Shown piece after piece: positions 1-7,902 of a DNA stretch of 33,856 bases (the first letter of the stretch is position 1; each line of letters opens with the position of its first letter). The DNA is taken from positions 1 through 33,856 of the forward strand of contig NZ_CP075096.1 in NCBI RefSeq assembly GCF_023035295.1. Reading direction: 5' to 3'. The notes beneath the pieces were generated by a model, which did no database searches, was not told where the DNA came from, and was given only the letters and a program-made list of their open reading frames with translations. Made by a program: the position numbers and the translations under genes. Source of the stretch: Borrelia coriaceae. GTDB lineage: Bacteria > Spirochaetota > Spirochaetia > Borreliales > Borreliaceae.

Positions 1-26
1 TAGTTTAGTTGTTATTAGTATAAAGC
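1..26. other. Left hairpin telomere of linear plasmid
   Basis: Read inward, the end begins TAGTTTAGTT and then has GTTATTAGTA at positions 11-20, followed by TAAAG. The right end read inward has the same 10-mer at the same distance. The TTAGTATA-type box near the end is the conserved element of Borrelia telomeres recognised by the telomere resolvase ResT. The covalently closed hairpin itself cannot be seen in linear sequence; it is inferred from the motif and the symmetry. Confidence 0.85.
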
Positions 27-51
27 TGGCGCGATCTCTATCCCATTATCT

Positions 52-62
52 CCCCCCCCCCC
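52..62. repeat. Poly-C tract (C11) beside left telomere
   Basis: An uninterrupted run of 11 cytosines lies about 120 bp upstream of the first lipoprotein start, in a locally C-rich stretch (roughly 40-130) that stands out in a very AT-rich replicon. Such runs slip during replication. Whether length changes affect expression of the gene at 182, or the length is an assembly uncertainty, cannot be told from one sequence. Confidence 0.7.
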
Positions 63-165
63 TCAACATCCCCCAACTCCCAATATCACTACTTTTTTTC
101 CTCTCAAACCTAGATTTACCACCCCCATCGCTCTATATTTATTATTTTATACAAATACATATTAT

Positions 166-171
166 AAGGAG
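166..171 (+). promoter_or_regulatory. Ribosome-binding site of lipoprotein gene at 182
   Basis: AAGGAG lies 10 nt before the ATG at 182, which supports this start. AT-rich sequence upstream could hold a promoter, but I see no clear pair of -35 and -10 boxes. Confidence 0.7.
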
Positions 172-181
172 ATTTAATATA

Positions 182-1432
182 ATGTTTAAATTAAAATATT
201 TTTGCTTGGGACTAATCCTATGTCTCATTAGCTGTGATCTAATCCTCAATGGCAATGAAAATACATCTGCTAAGTTACTAAAAAAAGCTTACTCTATCTT
301 GGAGCCAACTCAAAAAAATAATCCTTCAAACAATACTCTACAAGATAATATCATTAACTTTAACACCTCACCTATCATTAATGAAAAATCTACACCTCAA
401 GCTATTAACCAAATTACTGATAATAACAATCAAAATACTAACAATGGCAATAATCATATCACAACAAAAGACCAAAATACTAACAAAGACAGTATAAAAA
501 CTCTTAACTCACCAATTATTACTAACATTAAACCACACACTAATGAAGATAACAAAAACACTCAAACAATCAATACACTAACTCAATCAGAACTTAATAC
601 AAAAATAACTGAAAACCCTACTCCAACAAACACAGATGACACAATTATCTCAAACTCACACACAAATACCCCTCCTACAATACTATCAGGTACAACTAAT
701 AATCTTAACAGCATAAGTGGTGAATCATCTATTAACTATGAATATAATAATTATATTCCATCAACAACAAAATCAGGTTCATACTCAGGACCTATGACAA
801 CCATAGAAGATGACGAAGAAGACAATGACGATGACTATGAAGATGACGAAGAAGACAATGACTATGATGAAATTGAAAAAAATCACCAAGAAATTGACAA
901 CGAAGATGAAGACGAGGATGAAGCTCAATTAAATAGAGAATACAAATCACGTTTAATAAAAACCAAAAATAGCGTTAAGAACGCTCTTAAATTAGCTAAA
1001 AAAATAAACAAACACTGGGAAACCATTAAGTTTAATGAAATAAAAATAAATCCTATTTATGGAAAAAACCCGAAGAATCTGAAAAACAAAAAATCTCAAG
1101 ACATATTACATAAATTTACAAAAAACAAATTAACCAAAAAACTCACAAAACTCTCAAACGCAATTCAAGAAAGTCTAAGTGATGCTATACATCTTACTAC
1201 TAATGATTTTGGATACCCTGGCAACCTCCAAAAAGACCAAAAAGCAAAAACAAAATTAGATACAATTAAAACAGAAGTAAACATTTTATTATCAAAAGTG
1301 CAAAAAAGTCATCACAATGATTACAAAGTATACGAAGAATTAAGCTCTCTCAGAGGCATATTGCCCCCAAGTACCAAAAGTGAGTTAAAGGAAGTACTAA
1401 GATTACTTTATGGTACCACTGGTGCTAGATAA
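182..1432 (+). CDS. Large acidic-repeat surface lipoprotein, unassigned
   Basis: A 416-residue protein with a basic start, a hydrophobic stretch and a Borrelia-type lipobox (LISC), predicting cleavage and lipidation at Cys19 and a cell-surface or periplasmic location. Residues about 25-200 are a low-complexity region rich in Asn, Thr and Ile, probably unstructured. Residues about 208-250 are extremely acidic, with an 11-residue unit (EDDEEDND..) present twice in tandem from a 33-bp DNA duplication. Residues about 250-416 are basic and predicted helical and look like the folded domain. I do not recognise the family. The gene is the first from the left telomere and is followed by a perfect palindromic terminator, so it is probably monocistronic. 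The charge split, acidic middle and basic C-terminal part, suggests internal or partner electrostatic contacts (inference). Confidence 0.8.
   Translation: MFKLKYFCLGLILCLISCDLILNGNENTSAKLLKKAYSILEPTQKNNPSNNTLQDNIINFNTSPIINEKSTPQAINQITDNNNQNTNNGNNHITTKDQNTNKDSIKTLNSPIITNIKPHTNEDNKNTQTINTLTQSELNTKITENPTPTNTDDTIISNSHTNTPPTILSGTTNNLNSISGESSINYEYNNYIPSTTKSGSYSGPMTTIEDDEEDNDDDYEDDEEDNDYDEIEKNHQEIDNEDEDEDEAQLNREYKSRLIKTKNSVKNALKLAKKINKHWETIKFNEIKINPIYGKNPKNLKNKKSQDILHKFTKNKLTKKLTKLSNAIQESLSDAIHLTTNDFGYPGNLQKDQKAKTKLDTIKTEVNILLSKVQKSHHNDYKVYEELSSLRGILPPSTKSELKEVLRLLYGTTGAR
806..862 (+). repeat. 33-bp tandem duplication coding acidic repeat
   Basis: A 24-nt string beginning GAAGATGACGAAGAAG occurs at 806 and again at 839, a 33-bp period. 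It encodes two copies of an 11-residue Asp/Glu-rich unit inside the lipoprotein at 182-1432. Being a multiple of three, copy-number change would keep the frame. Confidence 0.85.
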
Positions 1433-1472
1433 ATCTTTATATTTAAAAACAATTACTTAAATAAACACTAAT

Positions 1473-1496
1473 AAGATAGGCTTATAAGCCTATCTT
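1473..1496 (+). terminator. Palindromic terminator after lipoprotein gene
   Basis: A perfect 24-bp palindrome centred on GGCTTATAAGCC, about 40 bp after the stop at 1432, followed by a T-rich run. As RNA it forms a stem with a very small loop, consistent with intrinsic termination. Confidence 0.75.
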
Positions 1497-1555
1497 TCTT
1501 TTATATGCTCAAAAAACTTTTCTCACAAATTTGATAATTTCACTTTTATGATATA

Positions 1556-1581
1556 TACTTATTATTAAATAATAATAAGTA
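1556..1581. repeat. Inverted repeat upstream of second lipoprotein gene
   Basis: Perfect 11-bp arms (TACTTATTATT / AATAATAAGTA) separated by 4 nt, about 47 bp before the ATG at 1628. It shares a 17-nt core with the palindrome at 26684-26702 in front of the replication genes. Could be an operator or simply AT-rich symmetry. Confidence 0.55.
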
Positions 1582-1627
1582 TTAATTGATAATTAGTGCT
1601 CTGAAATTTAAAAAGGAAAATATTTTT

Positions 1628-2512
1628 ATGACAAATCCATTAGTTTCATTACTAACCTTAGGAGTAATATCTTGCAATATTACTCCTATATCAAGTCAAG
1701 AACACACGTTAAGTTATATGCAAGATCATAACTTACAAGACAAAAAAATAGATACTTCTATATATCCTAAAGAAGATAAAAAAGAAAATACTATTCAAGT
1801 AAAACACGAAAAACTAACACAAGAGAATATAAAAAGCTTACAAGAGTTTCTCATTGATTCCAAAGATTACTATACTAATCTAAACACTATTTACAATCAT
1901 TATATTCAATATATAGATCAAATTATGACCTATATTCAGTGTAATGAGTCAAGCATAGATTTTTGCATTAGCAATACAAATTCTACAATACGAAAAGAAG
2001 CTATTGAAAAACTCAATAACTCTAACCTAATCAAAGATTTTCAAACTTTAGCTGCATCTTTAAAAAATACTAATCTAGAAGGATTCAATAACTCAATTAA
2101 AAACTTAAAACAAGTTATACACCAAACCTATCTTGCAAAAGAGCAAACCACTACCAATACATTGAAAACTGTCAAAAATACAGCTGATGCTTTTATAACT
2201 GCTATAAATAGTTCAGTAACAACTTATATTGATGCCTTTGTTAACACTGTTTCTAACTTTAACTCTAACACTTTCATCTCTGCTGCTCACAATTTTGCTA
2301 ATGCTGCCAAAACTTTAAATAAAGAAGTTAATATTGCAGCTCTTACGCCTATTATTGGTACACTAAGAATTATGACTTTTCAATTAGACAACTCTATAGA
2401 ACAACTAAAACAATATGCTATCAATTTAGATGATTATGAATATACTGGAGGAACAATTTTCGCTAACGCCATTGATACACTAATTTCTGCTTATAAACAT
2501 GCTACTAATTAA
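1628..2512 (+). CDS. Putative lipoprotein, helical, unassigned
   Basis: The open frame reaches back to a TTG at 1586, but the ATG at 1628 is preferred because AAGGAAAA sits about 10 nt upstream. The resulting product is 294 residues. The N-terminus is short and hydrophobic and ends in VISC, a Borrelia-type lipobox (Cys16), although the usual basic residues are missing, so export is likely but not certain. The mature part is Asn-, Thr- and Ser-rich and mostly helical, with two cysteines about 10 residues apart (near QCNESS.. and DFC). I do not recognise a family. The arrangement of two close cysteines followed by a helical domain with an LKN.NL motif resembles the exported protein at 32372-33121 at the other end of the plasmid; this is a weak similarity by eye. 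A stem-loop follows the stop codon. Confidence 0.75.
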   Translation: MTNPLVSLLTLGVISCNITPISSQEHTLSYMQDHNLQDKKIDTSIYPKEDKKENTIQVKHEKLTQENIKSLQEFLIDSKDYYTNLNTIYNHYIQYIDQIMTYIQCNESSIDFCISNTNSTIRKEAIEKLNNSNLIKDFQTLAASLKNTNLEGFNNSIKNLKQVIHQTYLAKEQTTTNTLKTVKNTADAFITAINSSVTTYIDAFVNTVSNFNSNTFISAAHNFANAAKTLNKEVNIAALTPIIGTLRIMTFQLDNSIEQLKQYAINLDDYEYTGGTIFANAIDTLISAYKHATN

Positions 2513-2533
2513 ACATCAAATAATAAAATAAAT

Positions 2534-2560
2534 AAGGATCTCTATATAATAGAGATCCTT
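2534..2560 (+). terminator. Stem-loop after gene 1628-2512
   Basis: Perfect 11-bp arms (AAGGATCTCTA / TAGAGATCCTT) with a 5-nt loop, 21 bp past the stop codon. There is no good T tract, so intrinsic termination is likely but not textbook. Confidence 0.55.
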
Positions 2561-2697
2561 GCCAATTAAATGCTTATACATACTTTTAAACATAAAGTTC
2601 ATGATAAGGATACATAGAATATAAACCCTGTTATCAAAAAAGCTTTGTCCAAACGCTCATCCGCAATTTAAAATTCCATCCTTACAGACAGTTTGAA

Positions 2698-2767
2698 AAT
2701 ACCTTTGAAATTTGGTGATGTCATTTACTTTATTTACTTCATGACATCACCAAATTTGAAAGGTATT
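2698..2767. repeat. 27-bp inverted repeat with 16-nt loop
   Basis: Left arm 2698-2724 and right arm 2741-2767 are reverse complements over 27 bp with one mismatch; the arms contain GGTGATGTCAT. It lies between convergent genes. It is much longer than the terminators elsewhere on this plasmid and neither side has a clear T tract. It may be a bidirectional terminator, a structured 3' RNA end, a protein-binding site, or the scar of a lost mobile element. Confidence 0.8.
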
Positions 2768-2869
2768 CATATAAACAAAAATAGAATCTAATAAAATTAG
2801 ACCCTATCTCACTCTAAAAAATAATTAAATTATTAATCACATACTAATTCACCATAAATATGTTATATA

Positions 2870-3706
2870 CTATTTCTTTTTAACTGCTAATAATGCTTCA
2901 TATGCACTCTTTAACCCAGCAAAATCTTTATCCGCTTTTTGTCTCTCAACTCTAAGATTATCTAACTCCGATTCTACTTTCTTAAACATACTTTCTGCTT
3001 TACTCAAGCTAAGCTGCGCATTTGATATATTATCTATCATAAGCTGCACATAATAATAACCGCTCAACCTTGCCTGTGCCGATTCACCTAAAGCAGACTT
3101 AATAAGACCCTTTGCATACTCAGCATCAGCTTTTACATGTTTTAATGCATGAAATTGCTCATTATACCCTACTACTGCAACATGTCTACTATCTTTAACT
3201 GTCTTAATTGCTTCATCTAAATAAGGCAAAGTGTTCGTTACATGATTATTTCCAGGAACACCTCTTCTTGCCTCATTAAAATCAGACTCAGCTCTTATAA
3301 CAAAAGCTTCCATATTCTTAAGTTCTGACAATGATTTCTCCAACTCATCATAAATTGCATTTACCGCAGCTAAATTAACATCAATTTTTTTCTTAATTTC
3401 ACTGGCCTCAGCATCCTTACCAGTAAGATAAGATTCTTGAACCGCAGTTAATTTAGGTTGAGATAAGTTAATACTTTTTTCCCTAAAGTCTTTATTTCTT
3501 ACTACATCCCTTTTAACCTTTGAAACATCTACCTTATTTTCTTTATCCTCTTGATTTTCTTCTTTAGAATTTAAACCTTCTGCATTATCGGTTTCTTCTA
3601 AAAATTTTTCTCTTGCTTTGCCTAACAATTCATCAAGAAAATTTATATCACATGATACCAAACACATTAGTGTTAACACACATATTGCTAAAACATTCTT
3701 ATTCAT
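2870..3706 (-). CDS. Surface lipoprotein with helical domain, unassigned
   Basis: A 278-residue product. The leader is basic then hydrophobic and ends in LVSC, predicting lipidation at Cys19. Residues about 20-75 are a charged linker rich in Glu, Lys and Asp, as in many Borrelia surface lipoproteins that hold the folded domain off the membrane. Residues about 85-278 are almost entirely helical with coiled-coil character and no further cysteine. The start is supported by GGAGAGG just upstream of the ATG on the minus strand (about 3710-3718). I do not recognise the family; Borrelia proteins of this build often bind host complement or matrix proteins, but nothing here proves that. It lies just beyond the left edge of the vlp archive and reads in the same direction, without the vlp leader or flanks. 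Confidence 0.8.
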   Translation of the reverse strand: MNKNVLAICVLTLMCLVSCDINFLDELLGKAREKFLEETDNAEGLNSKEENQEDKENKVDVSKVKRDVVRNKDFREKSINLSQPKLTAVQESYLTGKDAEASEIKKKIDVNLAAVNAIYDELEKSLSELKNMEAFVIRAESDFNEARRGVPGNNHVTNTLPYLDEAIKTVKDSRHVAVVGYNEQFHALKHVKADAEYAKGLIKSALGESAQARLSGYYYVQLMIDNISNAQLSLSKAESMFKKVESELDNLRVERQKADKDFAGLKSAYEALLAVKKK

Positions 3707-3966
3707 ATTTCCTCTCCTAGATTATCTACATTACCCAAACATTAAATCTCAATATCTAAATAAAAATAAATAACTAATATCAAATATACACCGTTTATAT
3801 TAACATTAAATAAATTCACTAAAATATACCTAGTTACTCTTTTACTAATTAAAGTTAATCTTATAAAGATTATCTATATCTAACTACAAAGCCTTAGCAA
3901 TGAAACAATTTCCTATAATATTGTTTCTTAGTGCAAACTTTAATGACTCAAACTCCAGTAAACATA

Positions 3967-4140
3967 TCAAAAAAAGGAAATAAAAACAGTTAAGAAGTCA
4001 TTACCTAAATTAGCTAGTGAGGAGAAGAAATTATTTCTCTTCTCAAGTTCTTCTATTCCATTATTACAAGAAAGGAATAGAGAGATAAATAATATTGCAC
4101 AAATACTTTTTATCCTAATATTTTTAATATTTATTTTCAT
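3967..4140 (-). pseudogene. vlp: Truncated vlp 5' end at archive edge (group A)
   Basis: The ATG at 4138-4140 begins the standard vlp leader with lipobox LFLSC, followed by group A residues ([11 protein letters not shown]), then stops after 57 codons at 3967. Beyond the stop, sequence similarity to group A genes fades within about 30 nt. This is the 5' stub of the last cassette in the transcription direction and marks the archive's left edge. The ribosome-binding site is the GGGTGC variant. Confidence 0.85.
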
Positions 4141-4190
4141 AATTACGTGCACCCTCTTATTCCATTCCTTAAATAAGGAGGTTAGACACT

Positions 4191-4233
4191 AAAAAAGGAA
4201 AACAGCCTTTCATATAAAGAAGTGTTTTCCTTT
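4191..4233 (-). terminator. vlp cassette terminator
   Basis: Perfect 10-bp arms (AAAGGAAAAC at 4194-4203, GTTTTCCTTT at 4224-4233) with a T run on the minus strand, just after the stop of the vlp at 4272-5339. First member of a hairpin family found between nearly all cassettes. Confidence 0.85.
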
Positions 4234-4271
4234 AATGAGTTTATTATTTTGTTTATTTATTATCTTATTAT

Positions 4272-5339
4272 TTATTTAGCAACAGTATTAGCTTCAAAAG
4301 CCACAGGATTATCATTAGGATTAATTTTCATAGCTTCTTTAACAGCTTTAAGTCCTGCATCAATTGTATTTTTCATTGCTACAGTTAATGTATTTAGTGC
4401 TTTAGTAACAGCACTTATAACTGATACTCTGACTCCAGCAGTGTAGTCAGTTTCAGCTGTAGTAACACCAGTATTAACCCCAGGGAATTTACCACTTTTA
4501 GTCATAGCTCTTAATGCTATAGCTCCTGCTATTGTTGCATCTGTAGCATTAGCTTCAGCAGCCTTAGTAGCAGTAGCTTCACCATTTGTAACTATAGCTT
4601 TCAGTATATCAGCACCAGTTACGGCCCCAACTGCTTTTAACACATCTGCTGCAGCCCCCTTTGCATGGGTGTCACTAGTACCAACTCCAGAACTAGCTGA
4701 ACTAGCAAATAAATTTCCTGCCTCACCGTTAGTTTGAATACTACCACCTTTTCTTGCACTAAGATCAGAAGCCTTTTTGTCTGTTCCAGCCTCATGATTT
4801 CCTACATTTTCCAGTACCACATCTACAATTGATTTAATTCCTTTTACTAAACTAGCAACTTCTGAACCTGCATCACCCCCTTTAGTCTTAGCAGCAACAT
4901 TAGCAATTGGTTCACTAGCAGGAACATCCTTTAAAGCATCACTAGCAGTCTTAGCTCCCTGAATTATCTTAGTAAGTTTTTCACTTAAAGTTGTTACAGC
5001 AGTCTCAGTTGCAGCAGCATTATGATTGCCTTCTCTCTTCATGTTCTCAACAATTGTATTAAGCTTATCTTTAGTCCCTTGTACAGTATCATGAATTTTT
5101 TTAAAATAAGCTGCAACATCAGATTTTTTAGTTTCAGTATTAAACCCTAAAACAGTACCTGTCATCTCACCAAAAGAAGTAAAGACAGATAAGAAGTCAT
5201 TACCTAAATTAGCAAGTGAGGATAAGAAAGTATTTTTCTTTTGAAGTTCTTCTATCCCATTATTACAAGAAAGGAAAAGAGAGATAAATAATATTGCACA
5301 AATACTTTTTATATTTATATTTTTAATATTTATTTTCAT
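4272..5339 (-). CDS. vlp: Archival variable large protein, group A
   Basis: A 355-residue Vlp, the abundant outer-surface lipoprotein that relapsing-fever Borrelia exchange to escape antibodies; homologous to VlsE of Lyme Borrelia. Visible parts: signal peptide with lipobox LFLSC (Cys25), group A block [16 protein letters not shown] near residue 73, variable middle, [12 protein letters not shown], and residues about 267-285 ([15 protein letters not shown]), which correspond to the invariable IR6 region of VlsE. The C-terminal part is helical ([10 protein letters not shown]). The frame is intact and has a GGAGG ribosome-binding site 10 nt before the ATG, but a terminator of the preceding cassette lies about 50 bp upstream with no visible promoter between, so I infer a silent donor copy. 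It departs from the group in having AMKNT where most have AIRKT. Confidence 0.93.
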   Translation of the reverse strand: MKINIKNINIKSICAILFISLFLSCNNGIEELQKKNTFLSSLANLGNDFLSVFTSFGEMTGTVLGFNTETKKSDVAAYFKKIHDTVQGTKDKLNTIVENMKREGNHNAAATETAVTTLSEKLTKIIQGAKTASDALKDVPASEPIANVAAKTKGGDAGSEVASLVKGIKSIVDVVLENVGNHEAGTDKKASDLSARKGGSIQTNGEAGNLFASSASSGVGTSDTHAKGAAADVLKAVGAVTGADILKAIVTNGEATATKAAEANATDATIAGAIALRAMTKSGKFPGVNTGVTTAETDYTAGVRVSVISAVTKALNTLTVAMKNTIDAGLKAVKEAMKINPNDNPVAFEANTVAK

Positions 5340-5390
5340 ATATTACGTGCCTCCTTTTTTCCCATCCTTTAATTAAAAGAGGCCAGATAC

Positions 5391-5432
5391 AAAAAAGGAA
5401 AACAACTCCTATACAAGAAGTGCTTCCCTTTA
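5391..5432 (-). terminator. vlp cassette terminator
   Basis: Stem of 11 pairs including G-U pairs (AAAGGGAAGCA with TGTTTTCCTTT on the minus strand) followed by a T run; terminates the vlp at 5462-6571. Confidence 0.8.
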
Positions 5433-5461
5433 ATAACTTTATTATTTAGTTTACTTGTTAC

Positions 5462-6571
5462 TTATTTAGCAATAATACCAGATTCAGTAGTTACATGAGT
5501 ATCATTAGCACTTATATTCATAGCATCTTTAACAGTTTTAAGTCCTGTATCAAGGGTTTTTCTTATTTCTATAGTCAATGTATTTAGTGCCTTAGTTACC
5601 GCACTAATAGCTGCATATTGTATCTGTTGTTTTGCTCCACCATCACTACCACCAGACTTATTAGAGAATTTACCACCCTTAGCTATTGATCGTAAAACTA
5701 TTCCTCCTGCTATAGTTGCATCTTTTGCATCACCAGCAGAAATAGGCTGACCATCTGAAAGAGTTTTATCGTTAATAGCCAACTTAGCGGAATTACCACC
5801 AACTTGAGCCATAGCTTGTAATATATCAGCACCAGTTACTGCGCCAACAGCTTTAGCTGCATCTTTAGCGGCTTTACCAACACCAGCAGTAGTACCAATA
5901 GCTTTCTTAGCAAAAAGAGCTATGGCTCCATTATTGGTGTTATCATCAGCATCAACATTTCTTGCACTACCATCGGCACCGCTAGTATCGACAGCAGGAT
6001 TTTTATTATCACCAGAATCGGCTTTACCTTTTCCTTTGAGTACTATATCCGAAATTGTTTTAATTCCTTCAGTAATGGATTGCACTACTTTTGAATCACC
6101 TGCAACACCAACTCCATCACCACCTCCACCAAAATCAACAATAAGACCATTATCAGTATCACCAATAGCATCACTAACAGTCTTAGCACCCTCAATTATC
6201 TTGCTAAGTTGTAAATTTAAAGTTGTTACAGCAGTACCTGTAGCCTCTGCATTAGGATTATTTTGATTTTTCATATCAGTAACAATTTTATTAAGACCTG
6301 TTTTAACCCCTTGTACAGTCTCTTGAATCTTTTTAAAGTACTCACCAACCTTAGACTTTGTAGTAGTCTTATCAAAAGCTAAAACACCCCCAAATGAATC
6401 GCCAAAAGAAGTGAAGACAGATAAGAAGTCATTACCTAAATTAGCAAGTGAGGATAAGAATTGATTTTTCTTTTCAAGTTCTTCTATTCCATTATTACAA
6501 GAAAGGAATAGAGAGATAAATAATGTTGCACAAATACTTTTTATCTTAATATTTTTAATATTTATTTTCAT
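5462..6571 (-). CDS. vlp: Archival variable large protein, group A
   Basis: At 369 residues this is the longest intact Vlp here. The extra length lies in the variable middle, which has a glycine-rich stretch (DFGGGGDGVGVAGD) and a second Asn/Asp-rich insert, both typical of exposed loops. The lipobox cysteine is Cys25. The IR6-like region (about 284-302) reads IAGGIVLRSIAKGGKF, a divergent version in which ALRAM has become VLRSI. The C-terminus has TIEIRKTLDTG. A GGAGG ribosome-binding site lies before the ATG. The two copies of the motif [15 protein letters not shown].. seen in the family are reduced to one with QAMAQ instead of KAI. Confidence 0.92.
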   Translation of the reverse strand: MKINIKNIKIKSICATLFISLFLSCNNGIEELEKKNQFLSSLANLGNDFLSVFTSFGDSFGGVLAFDKTTTKSKVGEYFKKIQETVQGVKTGLNKIVTDMKNQNNPNAEATGTAVTTLNLQLSKIIEGAKTVSDAIGDTDNGLIVDFGGGGDGVGVAGDSKVVQSITEGIKTISDIVLKGKGKADSGDNKNPAVDTSGADGSARNVDADDNTNNGAIALFAKKAIGTTAGVGKAAKDAAKAVGAVTGADILQAMAQVGGNSAKLAINDKTLSDGQPISAGDAKDATIAGGIVLRSIAKGGKFSNKSGGSDGGAKQQIQYAAISAVTKALNTLTIEIRKTLDTGLKTVKDAMNISANDTHVTTESGIIAK

Positions 6572-6624
6572 ATATTACGTGCCTCCTTTCTCCCTATCCT
6601 TTAAATAAATAAACTACACACAAC

Positions 6625-6662
6625 AAAAGAGAAACAACTCCTATACAAGAAGTGTTTCTCTT
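6625..6662 (-). terminator. vlp cassette terminator
   Basis: Perfect 10-bp arms (AAGAGAAACA at 6627-6636 and TGTTTCTCTT at 6653-6662). Both arms carry the same compensating change relative to the family sequence (GAG/CTC for GGG/CCC), which argues that the stem itself is maintained. Follows the vlp at 6682-7758. Confidence 0.8.
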
Positions 6663-6681
6663 AAATGCTTTATTATTTAGT

Positions 6682-7758
6682 TTAACGAGTTTTTATTATA
6701 TTATTTTTTTCTTGAGGACTTTTTACTTTACTATCACCTAATATCTGTGCTGTTTGTTCTAGACACTGCTTCACTACTACTTGAACAATATTTTCGATTG
6801 CGTTTAATAGTTTATTTACTGCAGTTACTCCTACCCCGTTAACTGCATTTATATTGGCTGCTGTTGAGGCTGCATCTAGCTTGCCACCCTTAAGCAAAGA
6901 ACGTAGAGCTATTCCTCCTGCTACTGCGACTTTACTTGCACGTTCTGCAGTTTGTGTAGTTTTTGCTGCACCTGTTACTGCAAGTTTCACTGCATGCTCT
7001 GGAGCAGTTGCATTAGCTATGGTAGCTTCAGCAACAACATCTGTTTCATTAGCTAATGCTATTGCGTATAGAATGTCTTCACCTCTTACCGAATTTACTA
7101 TTGCTAAAGCCTTAGCTGCATTTTCTTCTATTGCTGTTCCTCCCCCTGTTGTATTTAGTACTTTACCTCCGTTTGTATCTCCACTAGATACTGTGTCGGT
7201 TTTAGGCTTAATTTTTTTATTGGTATTAGCATCAACTATACCCTTTAATGCTTTTACTGCTGCTTGCACATCTTCTATACTCGCACCTGTTCCTTGTACT
7301 TGTGATGCTGAGTCTGCTTTAACACCACTTACTACTTCACCATCATTAGTCAAAGTCTGCAAAGAAGTAATATGCTTTTTTAATTCATCAAGTGTTTTCT
7401 TTGCTTGTCCTACGCCTCCATCTTTATCATCTTCAATATTAATTCCTGCTTTGTTTGCTGCTTCCTGTACCTGACCAATCGCTTTCTCAATTGAACTTGC
7501 TAAATTTTTGAACTTATCTGATACATCACTTTTTTTTGTTGAACTAGTAACTGATATACCCAAAGTATTTGCTATTAAATCAACAAATGAAGAAAAGACA
7601 GACTTAGCAGTGTCACCTAATTTTAGACTTTCAGCTGCTTGTCTCTCAGCTTCACTAGCTACTTCAATCTCCCCTGAATTATTACAAGAAAGGAAAAGAG
7701 AGATAAATAATGTTGCACAAATACTTCTTACTCTAATACTTTTAATATTTATTTTCAT
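6682..7758 (-). CDS. vlp: Archival variable large protein, group B
   Basis: A 358-residue Vlp of a second group (B). After the shared leader (Cys25) the N-terminal domain reads SEAERQAAESLKLGDTA and GISVTSSTKKSDVS, quite unlike group A. The gene keeps a helical core with NSVRGEDILYAI in place of GAVTGADIL, and an IR6-like stretch VAVAGGIALRSLLKGGKL ending near residue 294. The C-terminus is distinctive: VVVKQCLEQTAQILGDSK with one cysteine (about 332), then KSPQEK. The ribosome-binding site is the weaker AGGGTGC form. Its closest relative in the window is the frameshifted copy at 10362-11431. Confidence 0.92.
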   Translation of the reverse strand: MKINIKSIRVRSICATLFISLFLSCNNSGEIEVASEAERQAAESLKLGDTAKSVFSSFVDLIANTLGISVTSSTKKSDVSDKFKNLASSIEKAIGQVQEAANKAGINIEDDKDGGVGQAKKTLDELKKHITSLQTLTNDGEVVSGVKADSASQVQGTGASIEDVQAAVKALKGIVDANTNKKIKPKTDTVSSGDTNGGKVLNTTGGGTAIEENAAKALAIVNSVRGEDILYAIALANETDVVAEATIANATAPEHAVKLAVTGAAKTTQTAERASKVAVAGGIALRSLLKGGKLDAASTAANINAVNGVGVTAVNKLLNAIENIVQVVVKQCLEQTAQILGDSKVKSPQEKNNIIKTR

Positions 7759-7807
7759 ATATTACGTGCACCCTTTTTCCTATCCTTTAAATAAAGAAGC
7801 TAAAAAC

Positions 7808-7850
7808 AAAAAAAGGAAAACTACTCTTATATATAGCAATAGTTTCCCTT
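7808..7850 (-). terminator. vlp cassette terminator
   Basis: Arms AAAGGAAAACT (about 7812-7822) and AGTTTCCCTT (7841-7850) pair with one G-U, followed by a T run on the minus strand; follows the vlp at 7903-8937. Confidence 0.8.
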
Positions 7851-7902
7851 AAATCATTTTACCTAGTTATATATATCGTATAAACTTTATTGAGTTGCGA
7901 TA

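Larger units (their letters stand above)
2513..2869. other. Convergent intergenic region with two hairpins
   Basis: The 357-bp gap between a rightward and a leftward lipoprotein gene has no supportable gene. It holds a stem-loop at 2534-2560 and a long inverted repeat at 2698-2767, described separately. Confidence 0.7.

Noticed and set aside
3723..3752. TTGAGA and TAGATA boxes upstream of the lipoprotein gene at 2870-3706 as a promoter
   Set aside because: The implied transcript start would fall within the ribosome-binding site, so the pair is unlikely to be used.
6854..7474. A 206-codon plus-strand open frame opposite a vlp, and similar frames opposite most other vlps
   Set aside because: They arise because Ala-, Thr- and Lys-rich vlp codons give few stops on the opposite strand. 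They have no ribosome-binding site and repeat at the same place in each cassette.
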